A stretch of DNA of 64,000 nucleotides from JBFMFR01 sp040752025. GTDB lineage: Bacteria > Chloroflexota > Anaerolineae > Anaerolineales > UBA4823. This document shows positions 38,741-47,526 of this stretch, one piece after another; within the stretch, counting starts at the first letter, position 1, and each line of letters opens with the position of its first letter. The notes below the pieces were generated by a model. That model saw only the letters and a program-made list of their open reading frames with translations. It was not told the DNA's origin and did not search any database. The position numbers and the translations under genes are program-made. The DNA is taken from the NCBI GenBank assembly GCA_040752025.1, contig JBFMFR010000031.1:18786-82785 (forward strand), written 5' to 3'.

Positions 38741-39355
38741 ATGGAAACCCAAACCAAAACACCCAACCCATTCCTTGCCATCTGGATCAAGCCGCGCGGC
38801 ACGCTGCGCCACATCCTGGACACCAACCCGCAGCAGCACGTGCTGCTGTTAGCCGCCCTCTCCGGGATCTACCGGGCGTTCGATAATGCCTCCAAACAGA
38901 GCCTGGGTGACAGTTTTGCCTTTTTACCGCTGCTGGCGGTATGCATCCTGGCTGGTGGACTGATCGGAATTGCCAGCGTATACATCACAGCGGAGTTATT
39001 CCGTTGGGCAGGGAGCGCCCTGGATGGAAAAGCAACTTCCGAAGAAATGCGCGCCGCCCTGGCCTGGTCGGCTTTGCCGGATTGCGTTCTGCTCGTCATT
39101 TATATCCCCATCCTGGTAATTTACGGACACAAATGGTTCACCAGTTCGCCGGAGTGGATGAGCGCGGAACTGGCGCTGGCGATCATCATCGTGCTGGCTC
39201 CCATCGGCATTGTGATGCTGGCCTGGCGCGCTTTCTTGTTCGTGAAATGCCTGGCGGAGGCACATCGCTTCTCGGCCTGGCGCGGCCTGGCGACCGGAAT
39301 TCTGGGAACCGCGGTGGTTGTTGTGCCGCTGCTTGTGTTTTTTGCACTATTCTAG
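38741..39355 (+). CDS. Yip1-family membrane protein
   Basis: 204 residues. A short hydrophilic N-terminus ending in the typical NPFLAIWIKPRGTLRHILD block precedes five membrane helices. This block and layout match the bacterial Yip1 domain (PF04893), whose role in bacteria is unknown. The start at 38741 lacks a clear ribosome-binding site. Confidence 0.8.
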   Translation: METQTKTPNPFLAIWIKPRGTLRHILDTNPQQHVLLLAALSGIYRAFDNASKQSLGDSFAFLPLLAVCILAGGLIGIASVYITAELFRWAGSALDGKATSEEMRAALAWSALPDCVLLVIYIPILVIYGHKWFTSSPEWMSAELALAIIIVLAPIGIVMLAWRAFLFVKCLAEAHRFSAWRGLATGILGTAVVVVPLLVFFALF

Positions 39356-39397
39356 GCAATCCACCCGCAACACCGCGTAAATCATGGGACATTTCAT

Positions 39398-39916
39398 ATG
39401 CCTGCTCACAACCGCAACCGTTACGCCGACTTTGTCCAATACACCCCTTACGAAAGTGAAGCCTGGCAGGGCGAGATCAATGTGTGCTTCAGCCAATCCA
39501 CCGCCGGCTGGATCTTGCTGTGGATCGCCTCCACCGCCTACCTGCAACATATCACCCTCTACACCTCCGAAGTGATGCCCCCCTACCCGGACCTGCTGCG
39601 CTGGCTGGAAGCTATCACCGAAAAGCGCCTGCCCGCCGACTGCGCCATTTTCGAAGAAGGCCCGGTGAAAACGCTGCGCGCCCGCTCTGCGGAAGACGGC
39701 CTGCTCGACTTCCAGATTCTGGACAATTATTGGGAAATAGAAGATGCCGAGATCATCTTCCGCTGCCGCGTTTCCCCTCGCCAGTTGGTGGCTGAGTTCG
39801 TCGCCAAGCTGGAACTGCTGCTCGAGAAGTACTACATCCCCGAGGAATGGCCGCACGGCGGCGATCTGCGGGGGTTGGACCTTTCAAAGTTGAAGAGTTA
39901 CCTGGGGGATAGCTGA
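39398..39916 (+). CDS. Hypothetical soluble protein, 172 aa
   Basis: A soluble alpha/beta protein with no signal peptide. It has an aromatic-rich segment (ILLWIASTAYLQHITLYTSE) and an acidic C-terminal half (FQILDNYWEIEDAEIIFRC) followed by an amphipathic helix. No family recognised. It follows the Yip1-like gene by 42 nt on the same strand and may share its transcript. Confidence 0.7.
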   Translation: MPAHNRNRYADFVQYTPYESEAWQGEINVCFSQSTAGWILLWIASTAYLQHITLYTSEVMPPYPDLLRWLEAITEKRLPADCAIFEEGPVKTLRARSAEDGLLDFQILDNYWEIEDAEIIFRCRVSPRQLVAEFVAKLELLLEKYYIPEEWPHGGDLRGLDLSKLKSYLGDS

Positions 39917-40339
39917 GATATAATCGAGTCAGGAGGTTGCACTGAACAGCATCCTGACCACACTTGAACACATCGACTTTCTAACAATACTCTGGCTGTT
40001 TCCAGTGCGCTTCATGAAATTGAGGAATGGAATATCATGAAGTGGTACCAGCGCAACTATACGGACTTGCCACCTTCAACGGATCGGAGCGCTCGTACGT
40101 GGATTGTGTTCGTTAGCCTGGTGGGCTATCTGGGCAGTGCTGATGGTGCCTGGTTTGATCCAGACTGTCAGGGGTGGCAACGAGATGACATCGCCGGTGC
40201 GCGCCATCCATAGATTGGGCATCAGTCTTTCGGGGAGAATTTTCAAATCATCCTGAACAGTGCTTGTGCAAATATCCATATCGATCAGTAAAAGAAAAAA
40301 ATCTATCTGATCCACATAAAACTCTGAGGAGGAAGAGCT
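39917..40339. other. Intergenic stretch with a possible decayed small gene
   Basis: ATG at 40037 opens a 58-codon frame (MKWYQRNYTDLPPSTDRSAR...) ending at 40213. A second plus-strand frame over the same DNA encodes a convincing hydrophobic segment, SLAWWAIWAVLMVPGLIQTV, ending near 40251. One frameshift would join the two into a small membrane protein. I cannot tell a decayed gene from chance. Confidence 0.3.
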
Positions 40340-41626
40340 ATGAAAGTTAAACCAGCAAGCTTATTGGTGATTGTGATCCTGATGAACGTCATCGTTGCCA
40401 GTTGCGCGCCGGCGCCAACTGCAACACCGCAACCCACAAAGGCCCCAGCGGCGACGAAAGCCCCGGTAACCGGTGGGTCCAGCACAACTGCGCCAGAATT
40501 CATCGAGATTGGCGCATCGATCCCCCTGACCGGGAAATATGCCTCCCTGGGGACCATGATCAAGCCAGGCTACGAATATGCTATCGCAGACATCAACGCA
40601 CAAGGGGGCGTTTACGTTAAACAATACGATAAAAAAATCCCGCTGCGCCTGACCTACTCTGACGACGGGTCCGACCCCGCCAAAGAGGTCGAAATCATGG
40701 ATTCCCTTTTCGCCGAAAAGAACTTGACCGCCTACCTGGGAGGCGCAGGCAGCGACATGCACATCGCTGCAGCAGCCGTCGCTGAAAATAACCAGGTGCC
40801 CTACTGCGGCGTGGCCTTTTCGCTATGGAAGGTCCACCAGCAAGGATATCGATACCTGTTCTCGCCATTCCCCAAGTCGCCGGCGGACGCTAAAGACGTG
40901 TTTACCTTCCTCAATGAAGTCCTCCCTGAAGGAGAAAGGCCAACCAAAGTGGCAATTTTCTCCGAGACCACCGATTGGGGCAATGAGCTGGGCTCGCTTT
41001 GGGAGAGAGAAGCCGTCACACACGGGTTTGAAATCGTGGTCCACGAGGATTATGCCCCCGGTACCAAGGATTTCTCGGACTTGATCCAAAAAGCCAAGGC
41101 TGCGGGCGCCGAGGCGCTCCTGGCGCTGCCAAACTTTCCGGATGGAACTACCTTGTTCAACCAAATGAGCGAACTCGGATGGGCGCCCAAATACAGCCTG
41201 ATCATCCGAGCAGCAGACAACGTTACCTGGGTCGAAACCTTGGGGAAAACCGGCGACTACATCGCAAACTTCCCCGGCTGGCATCACGCCTTGAAGTTCC
41301 CCGGCGTCGAGGCGTTGAACGAAAAGTACCAGGCCGAATTCGGCAGGCCGGCCGAGCCGTTGACCGGGCCAGCCTACGCCTGTGTGCAAATCTTCGCCAA
41401 CGCCATCGAGTTAGCCGGCACTTTGGACCGCCAGGTCATCCGTGACGCGGTTTCAATTACCTCGATGACGACAGTGATCGGGCCGGTATCCTTCAACCCG
41501 GATGGCACCGGCTACGTTCTGAACCCGATGGTGCAATGGCAAAATGGCAAGCTGGAATTGATCTGGCCGCTCGACCAGGCGACGGCTCCCTTCCTATACC
41601 CGGCGCCGCCGTTCGACCAGCGCTAA
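40340..41626 (+). CDS. Branched-chain amino-acid-type ABC substrate-binding lipoprotein
   Basis: 428 residues behind GAGGAGG. The lipobox is VASC (Cys about residue 17), followed by a PTATPQPTKAP linker that spaces the protein from the membrane. The body is a Leu/Ile/Val-binding periplasmic fold (PF13458): IGASIPLTGKYASLGTMIKP at the start, SDDGSDPAKEVEIMDSL, AIFSETTDWGNELG in the hinge. No permease or ATPase gene is nearby, so it either uses a distant transporter or serves as a sensor. A strong terminator follows. Confidence 0.92.
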   Translation: MKVKPASLLVIVILMNVIVASCAPAPTATPQPTKAPAATKAPVTGGSSTTAPEFIEIGASIPLTGKYASLGTMIKPGYEYAIADINAQGGVYVKQYDKKIPLRLTYSDDGSDPAKEVEIMDSLFAEKNLTAYLGGAGSDMHIAAAAVAENNQVPYCGVAFSLWKVHQQGYRYLFSPFPKSPADAKDVFTFLNEVLPEGERPTKVAIFSETTDWGNELGSLWEREAVTHGFEIVVHEDYAPGTKDFSDLIQKAKAAGAEALLALPNFPDGTTLFNQMSELGWAPKYSLIIRAADNVTWVETLGKTGDYIANFPGWHHALKFPGVEALNEKYQAEFGRPAEPLTGPAYACVQIFANAIELAGTLDRQVIRDAVSITSMTTVIGPVSFNPDGTGYVLNPMVQWQNGKLELIWPLDQATAPFLYPAPPFDQR

Positions 41627-41638
41627 ACTGCGTAGTAT

Positions 41639-41681
41639 AAGCGTGACGATAGGCGCATTGCCTATCGTCACGCTTTTGTTT
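41639..41681 (+). terminator. Rho-independent terminator
   Basis: AAGCGTGACGATAGGC pairs with GCCTATCGTCACGCTT (one unpaired position near the loop) and is followed by TTGTTT. It is 13 nt after the stop of the binding-protein gene. Confidence 0.9.
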
Positions 41682-41725
41682 GAAGCACTGTCGGCGCAGT
41701 CGAGGTCAAATCCAGGATTGCTTTT

Positions 41726-41745
41726 TAGTACTATATGTGATACTA
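41726..41745 (+). promoter_or_regulatory. Candidate hicAB operator/promoter
   Basis: TAGTA and TACTA form an inverted repeat around CTATATGTGA; TACTAT also occurs twice as a direct repeat 12 bp apart. It lies 14 nt before the hicA start and overlaps the AT-rich promoter region. HicB antitoxins usually autorepress through such sites. Confidence 0.4.
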
Positions 41746-41758
41746 TTCTTGAAAGCGA

Positions 41759-42016
41759 ATGAGCAAACACGCCAAGAGTCTGGCCCGCCTCCGTCAGAAT
41801 CCTAACAGCGTACGCTTCGAAGAGATCGATAAGATTCTGCTCGACCTGGGATACGACAAGCGCCAAAGGGGCAGCCATGCAATTTACACTCGCCAAGGAT
41901 CGCCACCGATTACGATCCCATTCCGAAAACTATTCATATTACCCGTTTATGTCAAACAAGTGATCCGGATTATCGACCAGTTCAACACAGCAGGCGATTC
42001 AGATTTGGATGTATAG
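41759..42016 (+). CDS. hicA: HicA-type mRNA interferase toxin
   Basis: 85 residues. GYDKRQRGSHAIYTRQ carries the catalytic His (residue 40) in the HicA dsRBD-like fold, followed by ITIPFRKLFILPVYVKQVIRII. HicA toxins cut mRNA when free of HicB. The hicB gene begins 17 nt downstream. A N-terminal extension of about 15 residues (MSKHAKSLARLRQNP) is longer than in minimal HicA proteins. Confidence 0.88.
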   Translation: MSKHAKSLARLRQNPNSVRFEEIDKILLDLGYDKRQRGSHAIYTRQGSPPITIPFRKLFILPVYVKQVIRIIDQFNTAGDSDLDV

Positions 42017-42033
42017 CTCCCCAAGGTACTACC

Positions 42034-42528
42034 ATGACGACAACAAATGTGGATGAATATCTTCAGCGCCCTTACACCTTCGAAATCGTCAAGGATGAAA
42101 CAGAAGGCTATGCAGGCTGGTTTGGGCGCGTGGTAGAACTGCCGGGCTGCATGACGCAGGCAGACAGCTTCGCCGAACTCCAGACCATGCTCGAAGATGC
42201 CATGCGCGCCTGGATCGAAACAGCGCTGGAGCAAGGCCTGCCCATCCCTGAGCCCAGGGACACCCAGGAATACAGCGGCAAGTTCGTGGTACGGCTGCCG
42301 CGCTGGCTGCACCGCGAGCTGGTGGAATCCGCCGAGCGCGAGGGGGTCAGCCTGAACAGCTTGGTAAGCGTGGCTCTGGCGAAATCTGTTGGGTGGGCAG
42401 CGGCGCAGGGTCAAGGGGAGGCGGGGTTGCGCCTGGGGCAAGGCGTTCTGGCGATGCAGGTGAGGGAAGACGCGGCGAAACATTATGGGATGAAGGGTAA
42501 AAAAACAAGGAGGATACACAGGAAGTAG
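42034..42528 (+). CDS. hicB: HicB-type antitoxin with RHH domain
   Basis: 164 residues. The N-terminal HicB fold (YTFEIVKDETEGYAGWFGRV, ELPGCMTQADSFAEL) binds the toxin. The C-terminal part (GKFVVRLPRWLHRELVESA, EGVSLNSLVSVALA) is a ribbon-helix-helix DNA-binding domain. This long HicB form both neutralises HicA and represses the operon. Confidence 0.9.
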   Translation: MTTTNVDEYLQRPYTFEIVKDETEGYAGWFGRVVELPGCMTQADSFAELQTMLEDAMRAWIETALEQGLPIPEPRDTQEYSGKFVVRLPRWLHRELVESAEREGVSLNSLVSVALAKSVGWAAAQGQGEAGLRLGQGVLAMQVREDAAKHYGMKGKKTRRIHRK

Positions 42529-42544
42529 ATTCGGTAAGTGATCC

Positions 42545-42631
42545 ATGCCCCTCACCCCCGGCCAAATCCTGAACAACCGCTACCGCATTGCCTGGCGCCA
42601 TCTGCTTGACTCTGCTGCCCATCTGTCCTAG
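42545..42631 (+). pseudogene. 5' remnant of a Ser/Thr protein kinase gene
   Basis: ATG at 42545 opens MPLTPGQILNNRYRIAWRHL and stops at 42629. The first 15 residues match the standard opening of Chloroflexi Hanks-type kinases (PGQILNNRYRI, normally followed by the Gly-rich loop). Everything after the I is lost. The rest of the gap to 42784 holds one more short frame (42682, about 32 codons) with no recognisable match. Confidence 0.6.
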
Positions 42632-42784
42632 AATCAAGACGAATATCCATTCCACCTCAGTTCGCGCCAGGAGATGCAGCGATGGACTTTGATGCCGGCT
42701 ACAACTTCACCATCGAGACAGGGGGCGACGACGAGTCCAAGCGCTTTTTGCAGGGTATTTGGATGAAAAGCCATAGATAAACTT

Positions 42785-45700
42785 ATGCGCGACCCTATGC
42801 CCGTGCCGGTCCTGCTCACCAAAGTCACCCTGCCGCATCGCAGCAAGGGACTGCTGACGCGCCCGCGCCTGGTGGAGGCCCTGGAAGAGGCGCTGGACCG
42901 CAAATTGACCCTCCTGGTTGCCCCGGCCGGGTATGGCAAGACCTCCCTGCTGATCGACCTGGCTCACCGCCACGAATTCCCCTTCTGCTGGTACTCGCAA
43001 GACCAGACGGATGATGACCTGCCCGGCTTCCTGGCGCATTTCATCGCCTGCATCGAACAGCGCTTCCCCGCCTTTGGGGCGCAGTCGCGAGCCGCCCTGC
43101 AAGCCCTCAGCCAGGGCGAACTCTCGCTCGAGCACTGCGAGACGGCCATCGTCAACGAACTTTACCAGACGGTCGCCGAGCACTTCATCATCGTCCTGGA
43201 CGATTATCACCTGGTCAGCCACAACGAAGAGATCAACCGCTTCACCAGCCGCTTCGTCCAGGATGTCGACCAGAACTGCCACCTGGTGATGCTCTCCCGG
43301 ACGCTGCTGGCCCTGCCCGACCTGCCCTTGATGGTCGCCCGGGGGCAGGCCAGCGGCATGGGCTTGCAGGACCTGGCCTTTCGCCCTGGCGAAGTCAAAT
43401 CGCTGATGCTGCAAAACTACCAGCAGGCGATTTCGGACGAAGCCGCCCAGGAACTGGCGCGCAGGACGGATGGCTGGATCACCGGCCTGCTGCTCTCCGC
43501 CCAGACCATGTGGCAGGGCATCTTGCAGCAGTTGCCCACACAGCGCGCCTCCAGCGCGGAATTGTACGCTTACCTGGCCAACCAGGTGCTGGACCAGCAG
43601 CCCCCCGATCTGCGCGATTTTCTCCTGCGCACCTCCTACATGGACGAATTCAACGCCGAGCTGTGCCAGGAACTGCTCGGCCCGCCGCCGGCGGCCGGCG
43701 CCTGGCAGGCGATGCTGGAAAAGATCGTGGCGCAAAACCTGTTCGTCCTGCTGGTGGAGAAGGATGGGTTTTGGCTGCGCTATCACCACCTGTTCCGCGA
43801 CTTCCTGCAGGAGCGCCTGCGCCAGGAGGCTCCCGCACAGGTCAGCCAGATGCGCCACGCCCTGATCGAGATCTACAGCCGCCGCCAGGAGTGGCAAAAA
43901 GCCTACGCCATCTGCACGACCCTGAACGAGCTCGAAATTACCGGGCGGTTCCTGGAACAGGCGGGCGAGCCGATGGTGCGCAGCGGGCGCGTGGCCCTGC
44001 TGCGCACCTGGCTGGAAGCCCTGCCGGCTGGCTTCCTCGAGGCGCGGCCAGCCCTGCTCGACAAGCTCGGCATCGTCCTGGTGACGCAGGGCGATACCCG
44101 CCGCGGCCTGAGGCTGCTCGACTAGGCCGTGGCGCACTACCGCCAGGACCAGCGTCCGCGCAGCCTGGCCGGGGCGCTGGCCTGGCGCGCCCTGGTGCAC
44201 TTCTTGCTGTCCGACTGGCAGCGGGCCACGGACGATGCCCAGGAAGTGCTGCGCCTGACCCAGGCAGCGGACGGCGACGGAGCCCTGCAGCGCTTCCGCG
44301 CCGAAGCTTACCGCGTGCTCGGGCAGAAGGAGCGCCTGCTGGGGGACGCACAGCAGGCCATCCAGCAACTACGCCAGGCGCTGGTGCTCTACCAGGAACA
44401 GGGAGATGCACGCGGCGCCAACCTGATCCTGCTCAGCCTGGGGGCCGCCTATTACGACGCCGGGAATTTCTCCTCGGCGCGCGCCTGCTACCAGCAGGCC
44501 CTCGAATATTACCAGGCGCACGGCGAGCGCTTCCTGGAAGCGGCCGTGCTCAACGACCTGGCCGTGCTGCACCACATCGATGGCGAATACGCCCAGGCTT
44601 TCGCCACCTTCGAACAGGCCCTGGAGGCCGCCCGGCGCGGCAGCAATGCCCGCATCGAGAGCCTGGCGCTGGTCGGCATCGGCGACCTGTTCATCGACCT
44701 GGAGGCGCCGGAAGCCGCCCTGCAGGCCTACGCCCAGGCGCGCCAGCGGGTGGAACGCAGCAAAGATCTTTTCCTGGAGGTTTACCAGCAGATTGCCGAA
44801 GCCGCGGCGCTGCGCTTGCAAGGCAATTTCACCCAGGCCGGCGGCCTGCTGGGTGCGATCCAACACAGCCTGGAGTCCGGCGCTTCGAACTACACCCGAG
44901 GACTCTGGCTGCTGGAGAGCGGGCAGTTGTCCCTGGCCCAAAAACACAACCCACCCGCCCGAGAGCAACTGGCGGGCGCGGCGCAGTTGTTCGAAGGCGG
45001 CAGCCAGCGCATCCTGGCCGGGCGGGCCAACCTGCTCCTGGCCGGGGCGCTGTTCGCCCTGGGCGATCTTCCAGGGGCCAACGAACACCTGGGGAAAGCC
45101 TTTCAAGGTGTGCAAGACCTGGAAAGCCAGCACATGCTGGTGTGCGCCGCCCGCCAGGTGAAGGCCCTGCTGGCCTCGCCAGAGCTTTCGCCGGCCAACC
45201 GGCAGCCGGCGTGGCGCCTGTGCGAACGCGTGCGGGCTTTCGAAGCCAGTCTCTTGCCGCTCAGGCGCTCGCTGCGCTTCCAGGAAATGGAGATCCATTT
45301 CTCGCCTCCGGTGCTCTCCATCCAGGCCCTGGGCGCAGCCCGGGTTCTGCTGGATGGCAAGCCGGTCACCGGCGCCGATTGGCAGACTCTGACCACCCGC
45401 GATCTGCTCTACCTGATCCTGAGCCAGCCGCACGGCTGGAACAAAGAGGTGTTGGGGGAAATCCTGTGGCCCGACAGCTCACCGGCCCAGTTGAAGAACC
45501 GCTTCAAGAACGCCATCTACCGCCTGCGGCGTGCCCTGAGCCAGGATGTGATCCTCTTCGATGGCGAGCGCTACAGCTTCAACCGCGACCTGGATTATTC
45601 CTACGATGTCGAGCGTTTCGAGGCGCTGCTGGCCCAGGCCAGGAGCATTACAGACCGGCAGAAACTCAAGCAGGTCCAGGCGGAGTTGATGCGCCTCTAC

Positions 45701-46033
45701 CAGGGGGACTATCTTCCGGAGGTGGATGGCTCCTGGGTGACTCCACAGCGCGAGCACCTGCACCAGGCCTACCTGGAAGCTGGCCTGCAACTGGCGCAAC
45801 TGCACCTGGATGACTCGCAGCCCGAACAGGCGCTGGAAGTTTGCCAGCGCCTGATCCGCGTGGACGCCTGCCTCGAAAAAGCCTATCACCTGGGCATGCA
45901 AGCCCTGGCGGCCAGCGGCGACCGGGCAGGCGTGGCGCGCCTTTACGGAAAGCTGCAAGACAGCCTGGAGACTGAAATGGGCATGTCGCCCTCCGCCCAG
46001 ACCAGCGCCCTGTTCCGCTCCCTGACACGCTAA
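42785..46033 (+). pseudogene. STAND/MalT-like transcriptional activator with BTAD, split by in-frame TAG
   Basis: One frame of 1082 codons is interrupted by TAG at 44123-44125 (LLD, stop, AVAHYRQ). Before it: a MalT-type ATPase with Walker A APAGYGKTSL, FIIVLDDYH as Walker B, and the WITGLLLSAQTM region. After it: TPR-like repeats, a winged helix (TTRDLLYLILSQPH, LKNRFKNAIYRLRRAL) and a BTAD domain (ALEVCQRLIRVDACLEKAYH). A single G-to-T change from GAG would create the stop. Both halves keep good coding quality, so the change is recent, a sequencing error, or read through. GTG at 44129 could restart translation. A terminator follows. Confidence 0.85.
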
Positions 46034-46053
46034 TCCGCAGACCCTAAAAAAAC

Positions 46054-46081
46054 TCCCGGCCCGGCCCAGCCGGGATTTTTT
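46054..46081 (+). terminator. Rho-independent terminator
   Basis: TCCCGGC and GCCGGGA pair around CCGGCCCA and are followed by TTTTTT, 20 nt after the regulator stop. Confidence 0.88.
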
Positions 46082-46189
46082 AATTTTACGTTAATCTTTA
46101 CCCTGCGCCCTGAGGCAGTTTTGCAGCCTGCTCCCCGCGAAGATAAGCACATCTTCAAACATGAGCTTGTTTTTAGCGAAGGAGCTACC

Positions 46190-46348
46190 ATGAAACCCTA
46201 TCTGAACAACCTGTATCTGGCCGCCGCGCGCCTGGACCGCAAGTATATCCAGCTTTTCCTGCTGCTCTTGAGCCTGAGCCTGCTGGTGATCGGCGCCGGC
46301 GCGCCGGTCGGCGGCGGTGATGGCGTGCCTGGAGGGGGCGGCGGGTAA
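46190..46348 (+). CDS. Small single-helix peptide with Gly-rich tail
   Basis: 52 residues behind AAGGAG (AGCGAAGGAGCTACC). A basic/aromatic N-terminus leads into one very hydrophobic helix (about 20-40, QLFLLLLSLSLLVIGA) and a tail of mainly glycine (GAPVGGGDGVPGGGGG). No relatives known to me. It opens a run of four more same-strand genes, the next starting 16 nt downstream. It could be a membrane micropeptide or the precursor of an exported signal; neither is shown. Confidence 0.6.
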   Translation: MKPYLNNLYLAAARLDRKYIQLFLLLLSLSLLVIGAGAPVGGGDGVPGGGGG

Positions 46349-46364
46349 TCCGCCGCAGCCAGGC

Positions 46365-46967
46365 ATGGTTCTGCTTTGGGCAGTCGCCTTGGGGCTGGCG
46401 GCCGGGCTGGCACGCGCCTGGCTCACCCGCCAGCCCTTCCGGCAGGAGACGCCAGATCACATCTGGCTGCTGTTGGCGGCCGCATCGCTCCAGGCCATCG
46501 CCTTTTATATCCCGGCCACGCGCACGGCCATGCCCAAATGGCTGGCCGCCCTGGCGCTGGTCGGGTCACAGGCGGGCCTGCTGGTTTTCGTATACCTCAA
46601 CCGCAGGCAGGCCGGGTTTCCGGTGCTGGGGGCCGGCCTGGCTTTGAATATCCTGGTGATCGTCGCCAACTGCGGCTGGATGCCAACCAGCCCGCAGGTC
46701 CTGGCTGAACTGTTCCCGGGTTACCCCAGCGCGGCGCTGCAGCCCGGGATGCGCGTCGGCTGGAGTAAAGACGTTCTGCTGCTGCCGGCCGAGACGCGCC
46801 TGGCCTGGCTGTCTGACTGTATGCTTTTGCCAGCCTGGTTTCCGCAGCGCGCCGCCTTCAGTTTCGGCGACGTTTGGATCGCCACCGGTGCATTCTGGGC
46901 CTTGTGGGCCAGGGGAGGCCCACAAGGCTGGGGGATTCCCAAGCTAACCACTCAGGAGAAAACATGA
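46365..46967 (+). CDS. DUF5317-like membrane protein
   Basis: 200 residues from ATG 46365; an ATG at 46317 would add a non-hydrophobic stretch and overlap the small peptide gene. About five membrane helices. LALNILVIVANCGWMPTSP, the KDVLLLPAETRLAWLSD block and FSFGDVWIATGAFWAL near the end fit the DUF5317 pattern. Function unknown. It ends in an ATGA overlap with the next gene. Confidence 0.75.
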   Translation: MVLLWAVALGLAAGLARAWLTRQPFRQETPDHIWLLLAAASLQAIAFYIPATRTAMPKWLAALALVGSQAGLLVFVYLNRRQAGFPVLGAGLALNILVIVANCGWMPTSPQVLAELFPGYPSAALQPGMRVGWSKDVLLLPAETRLAWLSDCMLLPAWFPQRAAFSFGDVWIATGAFWALWARGGPQGWGIPKLTTQEKT

Positions 46968-47194
46968 CAACAAAACACTGGCAAGACCTTTCAGGGCACG
47001 CCAAAGCTTACATCCCTCCGCGGCTTGAACGTGTTCGCCTGCTGCCAGAGGATCGGGCTTTTTTACGCAATCACCCCGAACTCGGCGACCAGCCAGCCTT
47101 CTGGGACAGCGACGCGCCGCTTTCTCCGGAATTGGAACAGTACCTGGGGGAACTGATCGCCGAGCGCAGAAATCATCATCCACCAGGCACATAG
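46964..47194 (+). CDS. Small acidic protein, 76 aa
   Basis: The start at 46964 follows AGGAG and overlaps the DUF5317 stop (ATGA), so it is translationally coupled. It is soluble and rich in Leu, Glu, Pro and Arg (PPRLERVRLLPEDRAFLRNH). No family recognised. Confidence 0.65.
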   Translation: MTTKHWQDLSGHAKAYIPPRLERVRLLPEDRAFLRNHPELGDQPAFWDSDAPLSPELEQYLGELIAERRNHHPPGT

Positions 47195-47219
47195 CAACAC
47201 CATCGAAAGGAGATCATGC

Positions 47220-47519
47220 ATGGATCTGATTACCACCGACCAGGCATTCCTGCCAGTCAGCGAACAGATGCAGCCGGAGAAAAGCAGCGAGATGAGCCGG
47301 CTTCTGAATGCCGCCCTGATCGACCGCCAGTTTTGCGACTTGCTGCTCACCCATCCCGAGCTGGCCCTGTCCAAAGGTTATAACGGCGAAGCATTTCTGC
47401 TGAGCTTTCGCGACAGGCAGTTCATCCTGAGAGCGAGGTTCGCCTCACTCACCGACTTCGCTGAACGCTGGCTGGCGTTCGATCGCCGCGGCAGCAGCCA
47501 GTCTGTGCGCAACCGGTAG
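47220..47519 (+). CDS. Small protein resembling nitrile hydratase-like leader proteins
   Basis: 99 residues behind AAAGGAG. The middle part (MSRLLNAALIDRQFCDLLLT, HPELALSKGY) looks like Os1348/NHLP-clan small proteins, in which two helices end in an L..DPE.AL-type motif. The C-terminus (ASLTDFAERWLAFDRR) is helical. If the match holds it may be a leader or decoy peptide; no RiPP maturation enzyme is next to it. The response regulator starts 7 nt later. Confidence 0.6.
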   Translation: MDLITTDQAFLPVSEQMQPEKSSEMSRLLNAALIDRQFCDLLLTHPELALSKGYNGEAFLLSFRDRQFILRARFASLTDFAERWLAFDRRGSSQSVRNR

Positions 47520-47526
47520 CCGTGCG

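Noticed and set aside
40340..41626. A complete branched-chain amino-acid transporter
   Set aside because: Only the binding protein is present; no permease or ATPase gene of that type is found within the window.
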